The notes: generated by a model from the letters alone, not told the origin. Positions 42,853 through 50,361 are shown, counted from the first letter of the stretch. The stretch: DNA of 54,609 bases from Lachnospiraceae bacterium (GCA_024687655.1 JAILEN010000108.1:1-54609); one strand, 5' to 3'. Numbers and translations are program-made.

Positions 42853-42922
42853 GACAAAAAAGACATGACTTTTTGTCGTAATTGAAGAAAAAAACTTAAA
42901 TATATAAACATTTACGACAAAA
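42853..42922. repeat. Nested inverted repeats with GACAAAA/TTTTGTC arms
   Basis: GACAAAAA (42853-42860) pairs with TTTTTGTC (42870-42877). The latter also belongs to TTTTGTCGTAA (42871-42881), which pairs with TTACGACAAAA (42912-42922) across 30 bp. The two pairings exclude each other, as in an attenuator or a multi-site operator. The region lies between the AbiE promoter and the decarboxylase gene. No gene is seen here. Confidence 0.4.
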
Positions 42923-42939
42923 GGCCATTATTAAGACTT

Positions 42940-42970
42940 GGTTTAAATTGTCTGACAATTTGACTAAACC
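42940..42970 (-). terminator. Possible terminator hairpin after the decarboxylase gene
   Basis: AAATTGTC (42945-42952) and GACAATTT (42954-42961) form the inner stem and GGTTT (42940-42944) / AAACC (42966-42970) the outer one. It begins 8 bp after the stop codon. There is no clear U-tract on the minus strand, so termination is uncertain. Confidence 0.35.
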
Positions 42971-42977
42971 CGATTTT

Positions 42978-44084
42978 TTATATATCATGAAGGGCTTTTG
43001 ACAATTTCTCAAAAGCTTCGGCACTGTCCATCACCGAGCTCAGTGCCAGACAGTATCCCTCCCCGGAGAGCTCGGTCTCAATGGAATACCTGCTGCGGAG
43101 GATATCCGCCAGCTCTTTTCCGGACATCCTGCCTCTTGAACTTATTATGATCTTGCTGATATCATGATGGTCAAATCTGCATACACCGACACCATTAAGG
43201 TCCTCGGTATCCTTATAAAATGCATTCAGCCTGTGAGCGTATCCTTCAAACAGGCTGCTGCCCTTTTCCCTGATATATCTCAGGCATACTGCCATACCGT
43301 ACATCAGAATATATGAGGGAGAGCTGGTCTCAAAGCAGTCCAGATAATGATCTATCTTTTCATCAGAAACCCCGCTATCGGCAGATCTCAATAAAACGGA
43401 ACTGCCCGTAAATGCGGGAAGTGTCTTGTGAAGGGATAGGACCACAGTATCCGCATTGGAAGCGATAATGGGCTTTTCCCATATTCCGCCCAGTCCATGA
43501 TGAGCACCGTGGGCTCCGTCTATATGGACCAAAACTCCCCTTTCATGGGCAATACTTACAATGTCATCTATATCCGAGATGATGCCCTCATACCCCGGAG
43601 AAGTGACTACTAAAAGACGGGCAGCCGGATGACGATCCAGCATATGAGCTACCTGATGCCCGGTGATACGGCCTGCCAGACCTACCCGTCCCTGATCATG
43701 ATAGCCCTCTTCCCAAACCATCTCCGGCTCAATAGTATGAACAGTTAGTCCGTTCAGCTCAGCTGCATGGAGCACGCTCCTGTGACATCCTCCACTGATG
43801 ATGATCTCGTCACCCCGGTCTGTGGCAGAAAAGATGGCTGCCAGATTACCCAGGGTGGAACCGTTTACAGAGAGATATACCTGCTTTGCTCCATAGAGAT
43901 CGGCATATCCCCTCTGCAGCTCCTCAATCACATCATGAGCATCATGGAGATCATCAAAACCCTGTATCTCCGTGATATCTATCTTATAAGGATCGAAATC
44001 CGCCAGGCTCACTCTCTTGTGCCCCGGCATATGAAAGGGATAAGCCCCCGATACAGCATATCGATCCAACTTTTTATCCAGCAT
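42978..44084 (-). CDS. Orn/Lys/Arg decarboxylase family PLP enzyme (short form)
   Basis: PLP-dependent fold-type I enzyme of 368 aa, of the family that decarboxylates arginine, lysine or ornithine to polyamine precursors. N-terminal PFHMPGHKR and DITEIQGFDDLH are family hallmarks. VNGSTLGNLAAIF contacts PLP phosphate. HIDGAHGAHHG holds the PLP Asp. The PLP lysine is in VVLSLHKTLPAFTGSS. Related Bacillus proteins are about 480 aa, so the C-terminal domain is shortened. The ATG at 44084 is preceded by a weak GGAAAGGA. Its promoter overlaps that of the divergent 170-aa gene. Which amino acid is used is unclear. Confidence 0.92.
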   Translation of the reverse strand: MLDKKLDRYAVSGAYPFHMPGHKRVSLADFDPYKIDITEIQGFDDLHDAHDVIEELQRGYADLYGAKQVYLSVNGSTLGNLAAIFSATDRGDEIIISGGCHRSVLHAAELNGLTVHTIEPEMVWEEGYHDQGRVGLAGRITGHQVAHMLDRHPAARLLVVTSPGYEGIISDIDDIVSIAHERGVLVHIDGAHGAHHGLGGIWEKPIIASNADTVVLSLHKTLPAFTGSSVLLRSADSGVSDEKIDHYLDCFETSSPSYILMYGMAVCLRYIREKGSSLFEGYAHRLNAFYKDTEDLNGVGVCRFDHHDISKIIISSRGRMSGKELADILRSRYSIETELSGEGYCLALSSVMDSAEAFEKLSKALHDI

Positions 44085-44115
44085 GGTGTTCCGTCCTTTC
44101 CTAATAAGTATTGTT

Positions 44116-44166
44116 ATTATATTTGTCCACTTGTCCCTTGTCAAATCATTTTTTGTATGTTATTAT
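44116..44166. promoter_or_regulatory. Divergent promoters with overlapping -35 elements
   Basis: Minus strand: TTGACA (44144-44139), 17-bp spacer, TATAAT (44121-44116), a consensus promoter for the decarboxylase. Plus strand: TTGTCA (44138-44143), 17-bp spacer, TATTAT (44161-44166) for the 170-aa gene. The two -35 elements occupy the same bases, so polymerase cannot bind both at once. TTGTC occurs three times at 7-8 bp spacing (44123, 44131, 44138). Confidence 0.75.
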
Positions 44167-44170
44167 CTGA

Positions 44171-44201
44171 AAAGACAACTACTATTGTCGTTTATGTCTT
44201 T
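44171..44201 (+). promoter_or_regulatory. Inverted repeat in the leader of the 170-aa gene
   Basis: Outer arms AAAGACA (44171-44177) / TGTCTTT (44195-44201) and inner arms GACAA (44174-44178) / TTGTC (44185-44189) lie between the predicted transcription start and the AGGAGG at 44202-44207. They could be an operator or an RNA hairpin next to the ribosome site. Confidence 0.45.
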
Positions 44202-44212
44202 AGGAGGTACTC

Positions 44213-44725
44213 ATGGATCTGTCAATGGATAATCAAAAAAAGACCCCGTCGCGCAGAGAATGCGAGGAAGCCATACATCGCATCCTGATCACCGAGATCC
44301 TTCAAAACGGAAAAAACGACAGATTCAAGGGCGCCGTAGATTTCATGAAATATTTTGAATCCCTCTATCCCGCAGGGCAGGCTCTCACCAAGCAGGTGCA
44401 GCGCGCAGTCAAGGCCATGGATATGCCTCGGGATAAGGACGGTTATTTCATCGCTGACAAAACCCACGCCCAGGCAGATCAGGACAGGGAGCTTACCCGT
44501 GTCATGAACAGGACGGATGCCGAGATCACGGATATGGGTACTGCCGAGATGGTGTTTTTATCCTGCGACGAATCATACCTGGATTATCTCTATCAGCTTA
44601 TCGGAGAGTCAGATACTCTTTCCGGCAAATATATCACCATGTTACGTACAAACAATGGTATCATCTTCTTTACCGATAACAGAAACTCACTTGAGTCTGT
44701 ACTGAATAATCTTATAAACGGATAA
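44213..44725 (+). CDS. 170-residue protein, possibly a divergent ArgR-type regulator
   Basis: No firm family. The layout suggests ArgR. The N-terminal part (about 16-80) IHRILITEILQNGK...ALTKQVQRAVKAMDMPRDKDGYFIA resembles the winged HTH of arginine repressors, in which VTQATxSRDLKEL is followed by a GY wing. The C-terminal part (about 105-168) EMVFLSCDESYLDYLYQLI, then GIIFFTDNRNSLESVLNNL, resembles the ArgR oligomerisation domain with its late Asp-containing strand. Being divergent from an Orn/Lys/Arg decarboxylase with overlapping promoters fits a regulator. The ATG at 44213 has AGGAGG 5 bp upstream. Soluble, no membrane segment. The assignment is inference. Confidence 0.75.
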   Translation: MDLSMDNQKKTPSRRECEEAIHRILITEILQNGKNDRFKGAVDFMKYFESLYPAGQALTKQVQRAVKAMDMPRDKDGYFIADKTHAQADQDRELTRVMNRTDAEITDMGTAEMVFLSCDESYLDYLYQLIGESDTLSGKYITMLRTNNGIIFFTDNRNSLESVLNNLING

Positions 44726-44753
44726 TGGCCGGTCAATCGACCAGCCATTATAT
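44722..44753. terminator. Bidirectional terminator spanning two convergent stop codons
   Basis: ATAATGGC (44722-44729) and GGTC (44731-44734) pair with GACC (44739-44742) and GCCATTAT (44744-44751) around an AATC loop, with one mismatch between the two stem blocks. It includes the stop of the 170-aa gene (44723-44725) and the stop of the 29-codon gene (44750-44748). Confidence 0.7.
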
Positions 44754-44837
44754 CCTCCTGTCGTGCATGTTTCTAAGTAAACTCCAATCAGTGTCATATT
44801 CAAACAGGCCCGACAATGCATTCTTAAGTTTTCCCAT
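44748..44837 (-). CDS. Tiny gene, 29 codons, possible peptide
   Basis: ATG at 44837 is preceded by a perfect AGGAGG with a 7-8 bp gap. The peptide MGKLKNALSGLFEYDTDWS, then LLRNMHDRRI, has a basic, amphipathic N-terminal helix and a basic end. It follows the 27-codon gene by 30 bp, and its stop lies inside the terminator hairpin, so the two form a small two-gene operon. No family is recognised. Possibilities are a secreted or toxic peptide, a signalling peptide, or a small protein partner. Confidence 0.55.
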   Translation of the reverse strand: MGKLKNALSGLFEYDTDWSLLRNMHDRRI

Positions 44838-44867
44838 TGCGATACCTCCTAAAAGCGATACCTTACA

Positions 44868-44951
44868 TTAGCAGTAGTATGCCTTGCTCTTGAGCTCGCA
44901 ATACTTACAATACTCTTTCCATCCATCTTCCATAAGCTTCTTGATACTCAT
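44868..44951 (-). CDS. Tiny gene, 27 codons, three-cysteine peptide
   Basis: ATG at 44951 has GGAGGT 7 bp upstream. The peptide is MSIKKLMEDGWKEYCKYC followed by ELKSKAYYC. Cysteines at 15, 18 and 27 give a CxxC and a C-terminal Cys, with four aromatic Tyr beside them. This could bind a metal or be a precursor of a modified (RiPP-like) peptide. Upstream (44990-45012) the minus strand is AT-rich with TATATT and TATAGT candidates for a -10. No modification enzyme is adjacent. Confidence 0.55.
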   Translation of the reverse strand: MSIKKLMEDGWKEYCKYCELKSKAYYC

Positions 44952-45082
44952 AGTATTTACCTCCGTTTAGTCATATTTCCCAAGCTCTTTTCTTAGGATG
45001 ACTATAATATAACGGATTCCTATACAAAAGTCTTGCCGTAACCTATCAAATAGCAGCCAAATCTTGCAAGGGATTCCCGTTA

Positions 45083-45727
45083 TCAGGATCGGATGGCAAC
45101 GAGCTTACATATGGGATTGCCCAGGGCAGAAAATCTCTCCTCATATTCAGTCATTATATTGCCCAGGGAAAGCACCTTGTCTGCATGGAGGTCATAGGTC
45201 TTTATTGTGATGTCAAAATCTGGATGCTCCGAAATGGTCTCCACCGAATAATCAAACAGTCCCCGATTGTCAGTCTTAAACTCTATCCTGCCCCCTGATT
45301 CCAAAAGCGATGAATATCTGTCCAAAAATGCCGGAGAGGTAAGTCTCCTTTTAGCATGCCTGTCCTTTGGCCAGGGATCAGAAAAGTTGAGATAGATACC
45401 CTCGATCTCTCCCGGTTCAAACATCTCACAAAGCTCCTCCGCCGGGTAGTTTAAAAACAAAAGATTGTCCAGAGGATCCGCCTCAAGCTTTTGAAGTCCC
45501 CTGTATAAAACACTGGCATGGAGCTCCATTCCCAGATAAAAAATGTGGGGATTTCGGGCTGCCAGCGTCATGATAAACTGTCCTTTACCCATTCCTATCT
45601 CCAAAAAAATGGGTTTTTGTCCGGAAACAGACGATTTCCACTTTCCTTTCAAGTCTTTTGGTGTCTTTATGCAGTAATCACTTTTTTCTATGGCAGGCTT
45701 CGCCGCCGGGATATTTTTTAATCTCAT
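45083..45727 (-). CDS. trmB: tRNA (guanine-N7-)-methyltransferase
   Basis: SAM-dependent enzyme of 214 aa that methylates N7 of G46 in tRNA. SAM motif PIFLEIGMGKGQFIMTLA is near residue 40, with YLGMELHASVLYRGLQK following. The catalytic/family motif YLNFSDPWPKDRHAKRRLTS is near 131. FKTDNRGLFDYSVE is near 168. Length and motif order are typical. It lies 10 bp after the SGNH hydrolase gene on the same strand, so it is probably read from the same transcript. Confidence 0.97.
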   Translation of the reverse strand: MRLKNIPAAKPAIEKSDYCIKTPKDLKGKWKSSVSGQKPIFLEIGMGKGQFIMTLAARNPHIFYLGMELHASVLYRGLQKLEADPLDNLLFLNYPAEELCEMFEPGEIEGIYLNFSDPWPKDRHAKRRLTSPAFLDRYSSLLESGGRIEFKTDNRGLFDYSVETISEHPDFDITIKTYDLHADKVLSLGNIMTEYEERFSALGNPICKLVAIRS

Positions 45728-45737
45728 TCTAACCTCT

Positions 45738-46955
45738 TTAATATGCCGGGTATATCACATGATCCCTCAGCCAGTCCTCCCAGAGCACATAATCCGCAGC
45801 CTTAAGGTGTATGCCGTCATTGGTATACTCATCCTTCAGATTACCGTCCTCATCACATACAGCCTCATTCATATCCAGATAAAAGATGTCATGGCCGTTT
45901 GCCAGTGTGGCGATAGCCTTATTCTTTTCCAGCACGTTCTTATTATTAAACACCGGATCCGAACTGCTCATTTTTTTATTCTCATGCATGATGCCCTGTA
46001 CATAGATCACGGCATTGGGCTGAAGATCCCTTATGGTCTGTATCACTTCCGTGTATTTGTTGTAAAACTTCAGGGTTCCCACATTTCCCAGCTCATTGAT
46101 GCCTATGCAGAAATACACCTTTTTATAGGAGTGATTTTTAAGCACATCCTGAAGCGTAGCGGCTCCTTCCTCACCATCGGGGGTACGAAGATTAAGCTTC
46201 ACCTCCATTATGTCATATACGGTAAGACTCTCTGTGGCAAAATAGCTGGCATGTGATGTGAGCTTTCCGTAGTCTGCCAGTCCCGCCGTCCTGGAATCTC
46301 CCACAAAAAGAGCATCGTCAAAATAACTGTCGTCCTCAGCCTTGGTCTGGAGATAGAACTCTCTGTTTTTCTTGAATATGGTCTTGTGGGCTGGCTTGTA
46401 CTTTGTCCCTTCGGGATCCAAAAACGCCATGTCCATGACGCCGTAGTCCTTGGCAGGCACGATCTCGGAATTAACGCCATCCGGGATCTTTTCAGCATAC
46501 ACAAAGGTACCCCTGGAAAGGAACTTTCTGGCCTCAACTATCTCGTCCGGAGTCTTGCCGGACTCCACAGCCTCGTCATGGACAGTGACATAGGAGTATC
46601 CTGATGAGATATCTGCCACCCCTGTGGTATTGCCCACCTCCTCAGGTGTCTCCTCCACGGTGATATCCCCGGCTTCAGCAGTCTCCTCTGCCACTTCAGC
46701 TTCCATATCCTCACCGTCATCCCCACTGTCTGCCACCATTGTCTCTGTGGGATCCTCAACCTTGCTCCAGGGGTATATACCGTCATGTATCCCCTGGAAT
46801 ACCAGGGATACAGCCGGTTTTTTAACCACATCATAGTTGAGGTTTACATAGGAATCGTCCTTTTCCATAAAACCGATCACGGAGAGGATGATCATTATGA
46901 GGGTTACCATTATGACCAAAGGTATTTTTTGAACTACCGGTTTGAACTTTTTCAT
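45738..46955 (-). CDS. Membrane-anchored SGNH/GDSL hydrolase-like protein
   Basis: About 405 aa. A signal anchor (residues 10-30, IPLVIMVTLIMIILSVIGFM) is followed by an extracytoplasmic part. An acidic, low-complexity linker covers about 78-115. The SGNH domain has GDSRTAG with the nucleophile Ser near residue 221 and GINELG as block III. DGIHL at the C-terminus carries the Asp-x-x-His. Such proteins work with MBOAT acyltransferases to O-acylate extracellular polysaccharides. The partner MBOAT gene is immediately upstream; its TGA overlaps a TTG here, and I use the next ATG (46955). Confidence 0.9.
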   Translation of the reverse strand: MKKFKPVVQKIPLVIMVTLIMIILSVIGFMEKDDSYVNLNYDVVKKPAVSLVFQGIHDGIYPWSKVEDPTETMVADSGDDGEDMEAEVAEETAEAGDITVEETPEEVGNTTGVADISSGYSYVTVHDEAVESGKTPDEIVEARKFLSRGTFVYAEKIPDGVNSEIVPAKDYGVMDMAFLDPEGTKYKPAHKTIFKKNREFYLQTKAEDDSYFDDALFVGDSRTAGLADYGKLTSHASYFATESLTVYDIMEVKLNLRTPDGEEGAATLQDVLKNHSYKKVYFCIGINELGNVGTLKFYNKYTEVIQTIRDLQPNAVIYVQGIMHENKKMSSSDPVFNNKNVLEKNKAIATLANGHDIFYLDMNEAVCDEDGNLKDEYTNDGIHLKAADYVLWEDWLRDHVIYPAY

Positions 46956-46957
46956 GA

Positions 46958-48319
46958 TCAAAAACTAAAATACAGGAATGGATTGCTGCTGCCGTTGCTT
47001 ACATAATAGAGGCTTACCAAAAACAGGGCCAGTGTCACAAGCTTTTGTATCGAACCCAGAGGTCCCTTTATCTTTTTTGTAAAGAGTGCAAAAACTCCCG
47101 GTATCAGAAGCAGGACCGAAGCCGCGAAATAGCCCCAGTATATTCCGAAGAACTTCATGAAGTCTCCGGGATTGGCTGCCTCCCCTATGCCAAAGAAGGG
47201 GAAAAGCCTGGCAAAATAGATCCCCAGATCACCCAGATTTGTAATGGCAAAGATGACCCATGTCAGGGGGATGATGACCAACACCTCAAATCTGCCTATG
47301 GCAGGGACCTCTTTTAAAAGCCCCCCTATGGCAAAACGCTCCAGTGCAATAATGAGTCCCAGCACCAGACCCCATATCAGGAAATTAACTGTCCCACCGT
47401 GCCACAGGCCGGTAATGGCCCACACTATCATCAGGTTTCTGAATATCTTTATTCCGCTGACCCGGCTGCCTCCCAGGGGAATATAAATGTAATCCCTGAA
47501 CCAGCTGCCCAATGTCATATGCCAGTCCCGGTAAAAAGTGGCTATGTTTTTCGAAGCATAGGGATGGTGAAAGTTCTCCACGAAGGGGAAGCCCAGCATA
47601 ACGCCCAGTCCCGCCGCCATAAGGGAATATCCCCAGAAATCAAAATACAGCTCAAATGAATATCCATATGCTCCCAGCCATGCCAGAGAGGTGGAAATGC
47701 TCTCATATCCTATCTTTGCTATCTCGTTCCAAAGGATGGCTATACGATCCGCCAGTAGAACCTTCATGGCCATACCTAAAATGAAATATTGAAGTCCCAG
47801 CTCGAGATTGACCAGAGAAAACTTCCTGGGATGATTGAACACATCATCATCATAACGCATGATAGGTCCCTGGGTAAGCTGGGGAAACATGGTGAAATAC
47901 GCAGCCACTGAGAAAAAATTGGCCTTTTTACAGATCTTTCCCATATATACATCTGCCTGGAAGGAGATCATCTTAAATATGAAAAAGCTGATGCCAAGGG
48001 GAAGCCAGCTGCCGTCTATGGAAAGGGCCAGTACCTTGAAGATAAAAAGCGCAAAAACATCTACGGTAACGGCCAGGGTCAGAAAGCGCCGCTTGAAAAT
48101 CTTATTGTCCATCCTCTTTTGCTGTGTACACGCCAGAACATAGTTAAATATGGTAAGTCCAAGCAAAAGCGGCATGAATCTCAGTTGACCGAAGGAATAA
48201 AAAACGATACTCCCGACGAACAGCAGGGGATTCTGCCATTTTCTCGGAAGTATATAATATAGGACCAGAAATATCGGAAAAAACCGAAAGAAAAACTCGT
48301 AATTAGTAAATACCGTCAT
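46958..48319 (-). CDS. MBOAT-family membrane O-acyltransferase (AlgI-like)
   Basis: Integral membrane acyltransferase of 453 aa with about 11 membrane segments. It transfers acyl groups across the membrane to surface glycans or other polymers. The conserved region FYRDWHMTLGSWFRDYIYIP near residue 262 and the catalytic His in VWAITGLWHGGTVNF near 307 are intact. The family of AlgI and DltB fits best with AlgI-type by length and sequence. It sits just after tRNA-Lys in transcription order and overlaps the SGNH gene start. A hairpin (48334-48351) lies just ahead of the start codon. Confidence 0.95.
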   Translation of the reverse strand: MTVFTNYEFFFRFFPIFLVLYYILPRKWQNPLLFVGSIVFYSFGQLRFMPLLLGLTIFNYVLACTQQKRMDNKIFKRRFLTLAVTVDVFALFIFKVLALSIDGSWLPLGISFFIFKMISFQADVYMGKICKKANFFSVAAYFTMFPQLTQGPIMRYDDDVFNHPRKFSLVNLELGLQYFILGMAMKVLLADRIAILWNEIAKIGYESISTSLAWLGAYGYSFELYFDFWGYSLMAAGLGVMLGFPFVENFHHPYASKNIATFYRDWHMTLGSWFRDYIYIPLGGSRVSGIKIFRNLMIVWAITGLWHGGTVNFLIWGLVLGLIIALERFAIGGLLKEVPAIGRFEVLVIIPLTWVIFAITNLGDLGIYFARLFPFFGIGEAANPGDFMKFFGIYWGYFAASVLLLIPGVFALFTKKIKGPLGSIQKLVTLALFLVSLYYVSNGSSNPFLYFSF

Positions 48320-48442
48320 ATCTATTTCTCTGAGAGGTTTAGGATAACCTCGTAGTCACACACCGTTTTTGCTCATCCTGCGATGCTATGGTAAAAAGAA
48401 AGCCCTGACACCACAGTCAAGCTGTAATATCAAGACCTTTAG

Positions 48443-48515
48443 TACGCGATCAGGGGTTCGAACCCTGGACACCCTGATTAAGAGTCAGGTGCTCTGCCAG
48501 CTGAGCTAATCGCGC
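48443..48515 (-). tRNA. tRNA-Lys (anticodon CUU)
   Basis: A cloverleaf folds on the minus strand. The acceptor stem GCGCGAT pairs with ATCGCGT (first pair G-U). The D arm is GCTC/GAGC, the anticodon stem CCTGA/TCAGG with loop CTCTTAA, and the T arm CAGGG-TTCGAAC-CCCTG. The anticodon is CTT, reading AAG. The CCA end is not encoded (A then CTA). Confidence 0.95.
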
Positions 48516-48520
48516 TTATC

Positions 48521-48545
48521 ACTGTCGCTCTCTCGTAGCGACAGT
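48521..48545. other. Perfect hairpin between tRNA-Lys and the upstream membrane-protein gene
   Basis: ACTGTCGCT (48521-48529) and AGCGACAGT (48537-48545) form a 9-bp stem with a 7-nt loop. It is 5 bp ahead of the tRNA 5' end in transcription order and about 70 bp after the stop of the 556-aa gene. There is no U-tract on the minus strand, so RNA processing is as likely as termination. Confidence 0.5.
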
Positions 48546-48614
48546 AGACATTATATAACAACACAAATCAAAATGCAAGTAAAAATTTAACTTTTTTATC
48601 AATCTTTTTCTGAA

Positions 48615-50285
48615 TTACTGTACCTGGGCAAACATGGCCGCTATCTGCTCGGGTGTAAGCTGCGCATTGGGATCGTCAGATACAGGCTGAACCGCAGGTG
48701 CAGGTGCAGGCTCTGACTCTGAAGCTGCTGCCATGGCGTTATCAACCTGGGCAAACATGGCTGCTATCTGATCCGGTGAAAGCTGTGCATTGGGGTCATC
48801 CGATACAGGCTGGACCGCAGGGGCCGGAGCAGGTTCAGGAGCGGGCTCAGGGGCTGCATTCTCAACCTGGGAGAACATGGCTGCTATCTGGTCCGGTGAA
48901 AGCTGAGCATTGGGATCATCCGATACAGGCTCTATGGTGGGAGCTGCCACCTCAGGGATCACCTCAAGAGGTTCCTCAGTAAGATCCATATTCATAAGCT
49001 CATCCAGATCCGGCATTCCCGGCATGTCTGTAGCTGCATCAGGTGCTGCTGCCGGAGCCTCCTCCAGAGTGGGCATCTCAGGCATCTCTGCTATTTCAGG
49101 CATCTCGGGCATTTCAGGAATATCGGGGATTTCAGGCATTTCCGGCATCTCCGGTATCTCGGCCTCGGGCATCACCGGCTCTTCCATGATCTCAGGCATC
49201 TCCTCAATAGGAGCTTCCATCAGATCCAGCTCATCCGGCATACCCAGATCATCGGCTGTCGCCTCGGGTACCGCTGCCTCCTCGGGCATGGCCTCCATGG
49301 GGATCTCAAGCTCTTCTGCCATCTCAGGTTCCATGGTAATCTCAGGCTCAATAGGTATTTCGGGCTCAGGCTCCGCTGCCAAATCAAGCTCAGGTTCGGG
49401 CATGAGATCTGCCTCAGGCATGATCTCGGGCTCAACATCCACTTCAGGCTCAAGATCCATCTCGGGCATGACCTCAGGCTCGGGCATGATCTCGGGCTCC
49501 GGTGCGGGTGCAGGTGCAGGCTCAGGAACAACATCGGAAACAGGGCTGGCAGCCACCGGCTCTGCAACAGGTGCAACATAGGGCTGCTGCACAACGGGCT
49601 GCATACCGGAAGCCGGCATAGCCTGTGCCACCATCATTACAGGCGGCTGGTTACCGATCATCCTCTGATTCTGCTCTATGGCATTAAGAGTGCGCTGCAT
49701 CCCGGAGAATGCATTATTGATCTCGTTAAGCTTGTTTTCCAGATTGCGGTTTTGAGTATTGATCTCATCCATGATGTCTCTGTTGTTATTCTTGAGCTTC
49801 TCCTCAAACTCCGTAACCTTTTCAAAAAGTGCGTCATTGGAATTAAGCAGGGCATCCGCATTTTCCTTGTTTCGGGAAATAGTGATCTTGGCAACTGCCT
49901 TTTGAGCCTCTATGATCTCCTCTGCCGGAATGGATCCACCGGCACCCTCTTTTTCCAGGTGTGCCATCCTCTGCTGCAGTTCATCGAAGTTCTTCTTGAT
50001 AATGAGATACTGAGCCTTTTGCGCCCTGGCTATCTCGTCATAGTCCTCTTTGTCCTGCTCCTTTGTCCGTCTGCCTATGGATATTATGGAATTGATCATA
50101 ACCAAAAGCGCGACCACAAGCATCACTGCCAAAACAGCAACTATGAAGTAGCTTTCTGAATAAAACATCAGCACATATCCGATAGTCACTAAAAGCAGTG
50201 CACAAATGATCCCTGCCCCTACGGCAAAAAGCTTGTCCTTAAGCGTCTGTCTGTCTGCCTTATCTCTCTCTCTTTCGTGATCCAT
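48615..50285 (-). CDS. Membrane protein with coiled coil, acidic Pro/Glu/Met repeats and C-terminal motif repeats
   Basis: Protein of 556 aa, no known family as a whole. Two membrane helices (20-42 and 46-70) follow a charged N-terminus. Then comes a cytoplasmic coiled coil (about 80-210) and a roughly 220-residue acidic, Pro/Glu/Met-rich stretch with many PEMPEI-type units. The end has three copies of a roughly 25-residue unit, PVSDDPNAQLSPDQIAAMF plus AQV. The unit core LSPDQIAAMF resembles the LSQEEIDALL peptide at the N-terminus of FliM and FliY, which binds CheY in flagellar motors. A membrane-anchored scaffold displaying binding peptides is possible, but this is inference. No enzyme motif is seen. 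Confidence 0.85.
   Translation of the reverse strand: MDHERERDKADRQTLKDKLFAVGAGIICALLLVTIGYVLMFYSESYFIVAVLAVMLVVALLVMINSIISIGRRTKEQDKEDYDEIARAQKAQYLIIKKNFDELQQRMAHLEKEGAGGSIPAEEIIEAQKAVAKITISRNKENADALLNSNDALFEKVTEFEEKLKNNNRDIMDEINTQNRNLENKLNEINNAFSGMQRTLNAIEQNQRMIGNQPPVMMVAQAMPASGMQPVVQQPYVAPVAEPVAASPVSDVVPEPAPAPAPEPEIMPEPEVMPEMDLEPEVDVEPEIMPEADLMPEPELDLAAEPEPEIPIEPEITMEPEMAEELEIPMEAMPEEAAVPEATADDLGMPDELDLMEAPIEEMPEIMEEPVMPEAEIPEMPEMPEIPDIPEMPEMPEIAEMPEMPTLEEAPAAAPDAATDMPGMPDLDELMNMDLTEEPLEVIPEVAAPTIEPVSDDPNAQLSPDQIAAMFSQVENAAPEPAPEPAPAPAVQPVSDDPNAQLSPDQIAAMFAQVDNAMAAASESEPAPAPAVQPVSDDPNAQLTPEQIAAMFAQVQ
48625..48935 (-). repeat. Three tandem repeats encoding the PVSDDPNAQLSPDQ motif
   Basis: Three near-identical copies of about 75 bp (around 48625-48690, 48741-48816 and 48861-48935) at 120-bp spacing, separated by Pro/Ala/Glu-rich coding sequence. 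Being in frame and protein-coding, they are not CRISPR repeats. Confidence 0.8.
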
Positions 50286-50321
50286 GACTCACCCCCGAAA
50301 ATATCCTCATTTTTGCAACAA

Positions 50322-50347
50322 AGTCACAGCCGTTACCGACTGTGACT
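50322..50347 (-). terminator. Probable terminator after tRNA-Arg
   Basis: On the minus strand AGTCACAG (50347-50340) pairs with CTGTGACT (50329-50322) over a 10-nt loop, followed by TTGTTG. It is 15 bp after the tRNA 3' end. The U-tract is weak. Confidence 0.5.
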
Positions 50348-50361
50348 CACCAAGATTAAAA

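Noticed and set aside
48625-48935. CRISPR-like spaced repeats
   Set aside because: The repeats are about 75 bp, in frame and code for the same peptide; spacers are also coding and similar to each other.
48910-49581. Long plus-strand frame encoding a Ser/Gly/Ile repeat protein
   Set aside because: It is the antisense reading of the Pro/Glu/Met-rich repeats of the minus-strand membrane protein, with no ribosome site or promoter.
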